64,000 bases of DNA from Solea solea (taxonomy: Eukaryota > Chordata > Actinopteri > Pleuronectiformes > Soleidae): assembly GCF_958295425.1 (NCBI RefSeq), contig NC_081139.1, forward strand, positions 27,983,463 to 28,047,462, given 5' to 3'. The first letter of the stretch is position 1, and each line of letters opens with the position of its first letter. The notes under the pieces are model-generated. The model ran no database searches. It saw nothing but the letters and a program-made list of their open reading frames with translations, and was not told the origin of the DNA. Position numbers and translations under genes: made by a program. Of the stretch, positions 58,178-64,000 are shown one piece after another.

Positions 58178-58792
58178 AGAGAGACCTCATAGAGAGACCT
58201 CACAGGTTCTGGAGCTGCTGGTCTAACATGTTCCTCACAGGTTCTGGAGCTGCTGGTCTAACATGTTCCTCACAGGTTCTGGAGCTGCTGGTCTAACATG
58301 TTCCTCACAGGTTCTGGAGCTGCTGGTCTAACATGTTCCTTTACAGGTTTTGGAGCAGGTTTCTAACATGTTCCTCACAGGTTCTGGAGCTGCTGGTCGA
58401 ACATGTTCCTCACAGGTTCTGGAGCTGCTGGTCTAACATGTTCCTCACAGGTTCTGGAGCTGCTGGTCGAACGTTCCTCACAGGTTCTGGAGAGAGAGAG
58501 ACACCTCACAGAGAGACCTCACAGGTTCTGGAGCTGCTGGTCTAACATGTTCCTCACAGGTTCTGGTGCTGCTGGTCTAACATGTTCCTCACAGGTTCTG
58601 GAGCTGGTTTCTAACATGTTCCTCACAGATTCTGGAGCTGCTGGTCTAACATGTTCCTCACAGGTTCTGGAGCTGCTGGTCTAACATGTTCCTCACAGGT
58701 TCTGGAGCTGGTTTCTAACATGTTCCTCACAGACTCTGGAGCTGCTGGTCTAACATGTTCCTCACAGGTTCTGGAGCTGGTTTCTGGTTTCT
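56930..58792 (+). repeat. 35-bp minisatellite, about 1.9 kb
   Basis: The unit contains ACATGTTCCTCACAGGTTCT and GGAGCTGCTGGTCTA. Variants are a 31-bp form without CACA and a GGAGCTGGTTTCTA form. Five times a GGAGAGAGAGAGAGACCTCA block replaces part of a unit (57372, 57880, 58140, 58490 regions), showing block duplication. Confidence 0.97.
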
Positions 58793-59164
58793 CCCTCTGT
58801 GTAAACCACTCCCCCTGTAAACCACTCCCTCTGTGTAAACCACTCCCTCTGTATGGACCACCCTGACCTGGTGAGGTTGTAGTTCCTCTCACAGACAGCA
58901 GAGGGCCACATCAGAAACTGAATGTTTGTGGTTTCATTGAATTTTCGAATGTTGAGCAGTTAAAATGAATCGTGTTGAAACAAAATAAAAGTCTGAAGGT
59001 CTGAAAGCAAAGCGTTTTTCAAAATAAAAGGCTTTGTTTCTGTCCACATTAAAACATAAGGCCACAGTTTTCAAAATAAGAGTCTCTGTTTTTGTTAAAA
59101 CACAAGAAAGTGGTTTTCAAAATAAAAGCCTAAATTTCTCCACAGTTTTTCAAAATAAAAGCCT
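58793..59164. other. Intergenic, no gene seen
   Basis: AAACCACTCCCTCTGTGT triplication at 58802-58852, then AAAATAAAAGYCT repeats. Confidence 0.5.
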
Positions 59165-59525
59165 GTCAGTCATCATCTACCGCTTTATCCTCCACCAGAG
59201 GGTCGCAGGGGGTGCTGTGCCAATCTCAGCTACATCGGGCGATAGGCGGGGTACACCCTGGACAGTTTGCCAGTCCATTGCAGGGCCACACACACACACA
59301 GATAGCGACAAACAACCATTCACTCTCACACTCACACTCACGGTCAATTTAGAGTGTCCAATTTACCTAATCCCCACATTGCATGTTTTTGGACTGTGGG
59401 AGGAAGCGAACTCGGAGAGAACCTGCAAACTCCATGCAGAAAGGCAGAAATGCCCTTGTTCCAACCGGGGCTCGAACCCGGGTCTTATCACTGCAAGGCG
59501 AGAGTTCTAACCACTGTGTGACCCA
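59165..59525 (-). mobile_element. tRNA-derived SINE, teleost-wide type
   Basis: The minus-strand head CACAGTGGTTAGAACTCTCG (A-box-like) and ACCCGGGTTCGAGCCCCGGT (B box) is followed by a body containing CCCACAGTCCAAAAACATGC, CAGGGTGTACCCCGCC and the end GGATAAAGCGGTAGATGATG. This combination is very common in fish genomes. It is not a functional tRNA gene. Confidence 0.82.
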
Positions 59526-60589
59526 ATAAAAGTCTGTTTAAAATAAAAATCAGAGATTCTTTTGGTCAATTAAATCACAGATTTCAAAATAAAAGTCCCA
59601 GTTTAACAGGCAGCAGCAGTGCATGTGTGTGTGAACTGTGAGTGGACACTGTCTTCACACACAGAGGAGTCACTGTGTCCTCAGGCGTGGACGGAGGAGA
59701 ACGAGTTCGCAAAGAGAGTGAACGCAAATATTTACATTCACACGTTTTAATAAATGCACTTTCCTGAATGAAAGAGTGAATAAATGGACCAAGACACAAC
59801 AACCCCCCCCTGCCCACCCACCTCCTGTATCCACACAACCTTTAAATAATCACAAATAAGTGATTTTAGTAAACACAGACAAACACAGATCAGACTGAGA
59901 CAACACAACAACAAAGAGAATCTTCAAGCAAACGTTTCCACACAAGGCTGCAGGCGCACACACACAGATCCACACACACCCACACACAGATACACAGACA
60001 CACACTACGTTTTTCAGTCAACAACAGTTTTCACCTCAAAGTCGTCACATTGGTGTTTTAGAGCAGATTAAAAGAGTTGATCTGAGTCTGACACTGTGTG
60101 TGTGTGTGTGTGTGTGTGTGGTGGCAGTGGCCTGTGGCTCAGTGCCAATCACTCCTCAGTTTGCAATTACAAAGAGCCGAGAGGCTGCAGGTAATCACCA
60201 TTGATCAGTGCATGTGTACACACACACACACACACACACATTGATCCAGCCTCTAGGGAAGATGGCGAGTGTGAGACACAGAGAGAGAGAGAGAGAGAGA
60301 GAGAGGAGAAACAACAGAGATACAGACACAGGGGTGTAGGGGTGTGTGTGTGTGTCTGTGTTCAGGTTGATTTAAGGTCGTCTTCATTAACAAAAACACA
60401 CATTAATTATGTTGAATTCAATATGAAAACTAATTCATCTGTTATTTCTATGTTCACGTTCAGTTTCTGTCATCAGCATTTTGAGCCATCACACAAGACT
60501 TTTCCAACAGGAGACACACATCACTGTCCTGAGCTGTCCTCCAACACTCAGACAACAGGTGACCTAACGACCCATTCACACCTGGACTC
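59526..60589. other. Intergenic, no gene seen
   Basis: CA/CAGA (59958-60005), GT (60095-60120), CA (60219-60240) and GAGA (60283-60305) runs. Confidence 0.5.
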
Positions 60590-60910
60590 ATCACATCTTT
60601 ATCTCACTGTTAGACAGACTTTTCCAACAGGAAACTGAAGTTTGTAAACCACTCACTCTCGCACACCAAACCTCAAAGAAAAAGACAGTGATTTTAACAT
60701 CACACACACAGGAGTTGTTGATCCACTGCTGCCTCCATCACTAAGTTCAAATGTATTATTTTGTCACTTCAGTCTTTAAAATATTTAATTTAGACTTAAC
60801 TCAGTGACACAAAGTGACCACACGAGGCAGCAGAGGTCCAGCAGCTCCAGTGTCCCTGCCAGCTAAAATCACTGATTTTCTCAATGAGGTTTGGTGTGGG
60901 AGAGTGAGTA
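60590..60910 (+). mobile_element. Foldback MITE copy P (family F), complete core
   Basis: CTGTTAGACAGACTTTTCCA, left arm, loop and right arm to GGTTTGGTGTGGGAGAGTGA; a useful reference copy without microsatellite growth. Confidence 0.9.
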
Positions 60911-61325
60911 AACTAACGTGTGTCCTCAGTGTTTGTGTAGATGATCAGACGATGAGACTCTTCAGTCTGCAGTGAGAGCTTTGCTCTTAGTTCACATGTT
61001 TCAAAGAGAATGTGAAACTTGTGCTTGGCAGCAAAAACAAAGAAGTGAGGGAAAAGTGCAGCCTCTGTGTTCGTCCTCTGTCTTTGTGTGGATTTACAGC
61101 CTGAAACATCTGTGCTGTGTCTGCACACACATCAATAACTGTCCACAGCACTGGACACGTCTCTGATCTGGCTGTTTGTCCTTCAGGGAGAAGACGTGGT
61201 CTTCAGGACAGGATAGCGTCAACAGCAGCAACAAACAAAGCTCATTGTAAAAGTTTCCTCACAGAAACATCACAGTTTTTTCACTTGTCCACAGTTTGTC
61301 TTCACTCTAGGACATGCTGAGTCTT
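60911..61325. other. Intergenic, no gene seen
   Basis: Unique DNA. Confidence 0.5.
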
Positions 61326-61665
61326 AACTCCTCATCACGTCTCATCATGATGTCTCATCACATCTCATCATGATGTCTCATCGTGTCTCATCATGATGTC
61401 TCATCATGATGTCTCATCATATCTCATCATGTCTCATCGTCATGTCTCATCATGTCTCATCATCATGTCTCATCATGGCTCATCATGTCTCATCATCATG
61501 TCTCATCATCATGGCTCATCATGGCTCATCATGTCTCATCATCATGTCTCATCATGTCTCATCATCATGTCTCATCATGGCTCATCATCATGTCTCATCA
61601 TCATGTCTCATCATGGCTCATCATCATGTCTCATCATCATGTCTCATCATGTCTCATCATCATGT
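61326..61665 (+). repeat. TCATCATGTC minisatellite
   Basis: TCATCATGTC, TCATCATCATGTC and TCATCATGGC units. Confidence 0.95.
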
Positions 61666-62025
61666 CTTGGTCACGGCCTGTTCTCACGCCTGTTGCAGAG
61701 TTTAAAGGTTCAGAGGTCACAGGGCTTCACTCCCTGCCCTGTTGTCATGGAGACGAGCTCCTCCACACATGCTGCTCCTCTGTTATTAACGTCTTCAGGC
61801 CTCAGCAGGGGAGGAGATACATTAGCATAGGTGATGTTACTGAGTCCTCCCCCTTCATTCACAAGTCCATCTGCCACCTCTGACCTTCAGAACATCACAG
61901 GATGTTTTAGACTTTTCTTCTGGAATTAAACTAAAGAGGAGAAGATGCAACAAAACGTCTGAAAGTTTGAAAACTGTTACAAAGATACGTCACTTGGGCC
62001 CCGCCCACACTGGGGTTGACATCAA
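61666..62025. other. Intergenic, no gene seen
   Basis: Unique DNA. Confidence 0.5.
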
Positions 62026-62196
62026 ATATAAGGATTTTCCAGGACTTTCCAGGTGAAATTCCCTCTAATTCAAGGACTTTCCTGGTCCAATTCCCTCAAA
62101 TCCAAGGACCTTTTAAGGACTTTCCAGGTCAAATTGCCTCAAATTCAAAGACCTTTGAAGGACTTTCCAGGTCCAGTTCCCTCAAATTCAAGGACC
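62026..62196 (+). repeat. AAGGACTTTCCAGGTC repeat, 4 copies
   Basis: Units of about 38-42 bp with AAGGACTTTCCAGGTCMAAT and TCCCTCAAATTCAAGGAC. Single related motifs follow at 62510-62700 (TTCAAGGACTATC, TTTCAAGGGCCTTG), so this may be a decayed larger repeat. Confidence 0.85.
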
Positions 62197-63290
62197 AAAT
62201 GTGTTGACACAGTTTAAGATGGGAGGACAACTTTTGTCCTGGACAAGTGATTGTCCTCAAGATCTTGGTCAAAGTCAGTCTTTCTCTTTTGTCTTTGGTG
62301 AGACAGAGATGTTGAAATTTTCCTTTCCCGGACATCACGTCATCATTTTCTCTCTCTTAACTTAACTTTACTCGCTCATTGTCCTGCGTCGGCCTCCTCT
62401 ACATCAAGCAAACAGCAAACATCAAACAGTAGGTGGCGTCGTAAACATCAACTGAACTTTACTGCACCACATTTAAGTACTCTCAATGACCCATGTTTAT
62501 AATGGCTCTTTCAAGGATTTCAAGGACCTATGGGAAACCTGAAGGGAACATTGATGACAGGAGACATTTACCTAAATATCAACTTTATGTCTTTCTCATC
62601 CAAAATTCAAGGACTATCATTTCTATTTAGGGACATTTTCAAAAACTTTCAAGGGCCTTGAATTATTTTTTACAAATCCACAGACTTTTAAGGGTTTAAA
62701 GGATGTGTGGGAACGCTGACTCACATGCTTAGACATTTATCACCGTGTGGTTGTTGGAATCACACACAATAAATGTCAAAGCACGGCCACATGAGGGAAC
62801 TAATTCATGAACACACCGTTTTTTTTCCTGAATGAAACAGTTGTCGTCTTCTCACGGTCTCCGTCCTCTGGTTGACGCATTTCCATGTGAACCTGAAGCT
62901 GAGAGGCCAAACATAAAGTGACTTCAGTGACTTTGGCGCTGGATCCTGCTGCTTTACATTTGTTGCTGTTAATGTGACCTAAAGACCAAGTAAAGCCTTG
63001 TTGTTGTTGTTATAGCTAACGATGTCTGGCCTGAGACACGGTTATGTCCATGTTTTTTTTGCTTCTGATGCTTAATATGATGTCATCACTTCCTGTTCTG
63101 AAGTAAATGAAAAGCATAAAAGAGTTATTCTGCTGTAACAGCTTCAGTGTAAACACGTTAGCGTCACATTGAACAAACATTCACGTTTTACAGCATCTCA
63201 AATGTTCACACGTTCACACACACCAAACAACATCGTAGGTTCACTGCTGCTGCTTTTGCACCAGTCAGCAAAATCAAGTTCACACAATTA
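62197..63290. other. Intergenic, no gene seen
   Basis: Unique AT-rich DNA. Confidence 0.5.
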
Positions 63291-63299
63291 CAGTTAACT

Positions 63300-63650
63300 C
63301 TCTGCTAACAGCTAACAGCTAACAGTTAGCTCCGGGGTTTTCCACACACACACTCTGGTCAGCTCTGGTCAGCACTGGTTAAGTCTCTGTGACAGCATTG
63401 TTAGCTCTGGTTAGCTCTGCTTAGCTCTGCTTAGCTCTGGTTAGCACTGGTCAGCTCTGGTTAGCTCTGCTTAGCGTTGGTTAGGGCTGGTTAGCACTGG
63501 TCAGCGCTGGTTAGCACTGGTCAGCTCTGGTTAGCTCTGGTTGGCACTGGTTAGCGCTGGTCAGCTCTGATTAGCTGTGGTTAGCGCTGTTAGCTCTGAT
63601 TAGCTTTGGTTAGCTCTGATTAGCTTTGTTAGCGCTGTTTAGCACCAGTT
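63300..63650 (+). repeat. TTAGCTCTGG/TTAGCACTGG minisatellite
   Basis: 12-bp-type units GCTCTGGTTAGC, GCACTGGTCAGC and GCGCTGGTTAGC, roughly 25 copies. Confidence 0.95.
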
Positions 63651-64000
63651 AGATCTCTCTGACAACATTATTTGCTCAGATAAAATCCAACAGAGTGAGA
63701 CGTGTCAGTTTCACATCACATCAGCTCTTTGACACTCAATTAATGCGTCAATTGTTTGTGATTAAAGAAGAAGTTTTATGAAACATGTCAGACATGATCA
63801 CACACACACACGCAGGCACGCACACGCATGCACACACACACACCCACGCACACGTTCACTGGGTTTATAAACCTTTTCTTTTTTTCAGAGTAAAATTCAG
63901 CGTAAGCTGCAGCAGATTCATGTAAACATTCCCTGCATACCAATCACTGTTGACACAACCCACATACACTCACACACTGACTGTATAATTTGTGTATGTG
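63651..64000. other. Intergenic, no gene seen
   Basis: CA/CACG run at 63800-63850; otherwise unique to the window end. Confidence 0.5.

Noticed and set aside
59440..59525. Possible tRNA gene (GGGTTCGAGCC B box)
   Set aside because: The tRNA-like part continues into a SINE body and does not fold into a complete cloverleaf with acceptor pairing that I can see.

Overview
The window is genomic DNA from a ray-finned (teleost) fish. This follows from vertebrate-type split genes with GT-AG introns, proteins closely related to human PCBP4 and DAG1, fish-type retrotransposons (L2/Maui-like LINE, Ty3/Gypsy, Tc1-like, hAT-like, tRNA-derived SINEs) and extremely abundant CA/GT microsatellites. I cannot name the species. 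Two protein-coding genes are supported, both on the minus strand. pcbp4 (poly(rC)-binding protein 4, three KH domains) occupies 165-12385 as 13 coding exons that join in frame to 475 codons. dag1 (dystroglycan) occupies 38167-44798 as 3 coding exons that join to 892 codons. In human both genes lie in 3p21, so finding them side by side is expected synteny. PCBP4 is an RNA-binding protein and dystroglycan a cell-surface laminin receptor; I see no functional link between them.

Layout: 0-12.4 kb is pcbp4, whose largest intron (1734-7626) holds a nested cluster of dead transposons: an L2-like LINE, a second retroelement tail and a truncated hAT-type element. From 12.4 to 36 kb is gene-poor DNA made of tandem repeats and transposons: a LINE whose reverse-transcriptase segment became a 29-bp minisatellite (16.6-19.2 kb), a 1.8-kb ACACAT array (19.2-21 kb), a 10-bp GAAGACAACA array (21.6-22.4 kb), a 12-bp array split by an internally deleted Ty3/Gypsy element (23.9-29.1 kb), an unclassified DNA transposon (29.2-30.0 kb), 41-bp and AACTAATC-type arrays (30.9-32.6 kb) and a full-length but broken Tc1 element (34.1-35.7 kb). 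From 36.2 to 45.1 kb is dag1 with its probable 3' UTR. From 45.1 to 64 kb is dag1 upstream DNA with an internally deleted Tc1 element, a complete hAT-type non-autonomous element with an 8-bp target duplication, 45-bp and 35-bp minisatellites and two SINEs.

The most striking repeat is an approximately 330-bp foldback (long inverted-repeat) element present in about 16 full or partial copies across the window, four of them inside pcbp4 introns and two inside a dag1 intron. Its arms carry a short CA run, and several of the large microsatellites start exactly at that position, so this family appears both to have spread here recently and to have seeded local microsatellites.
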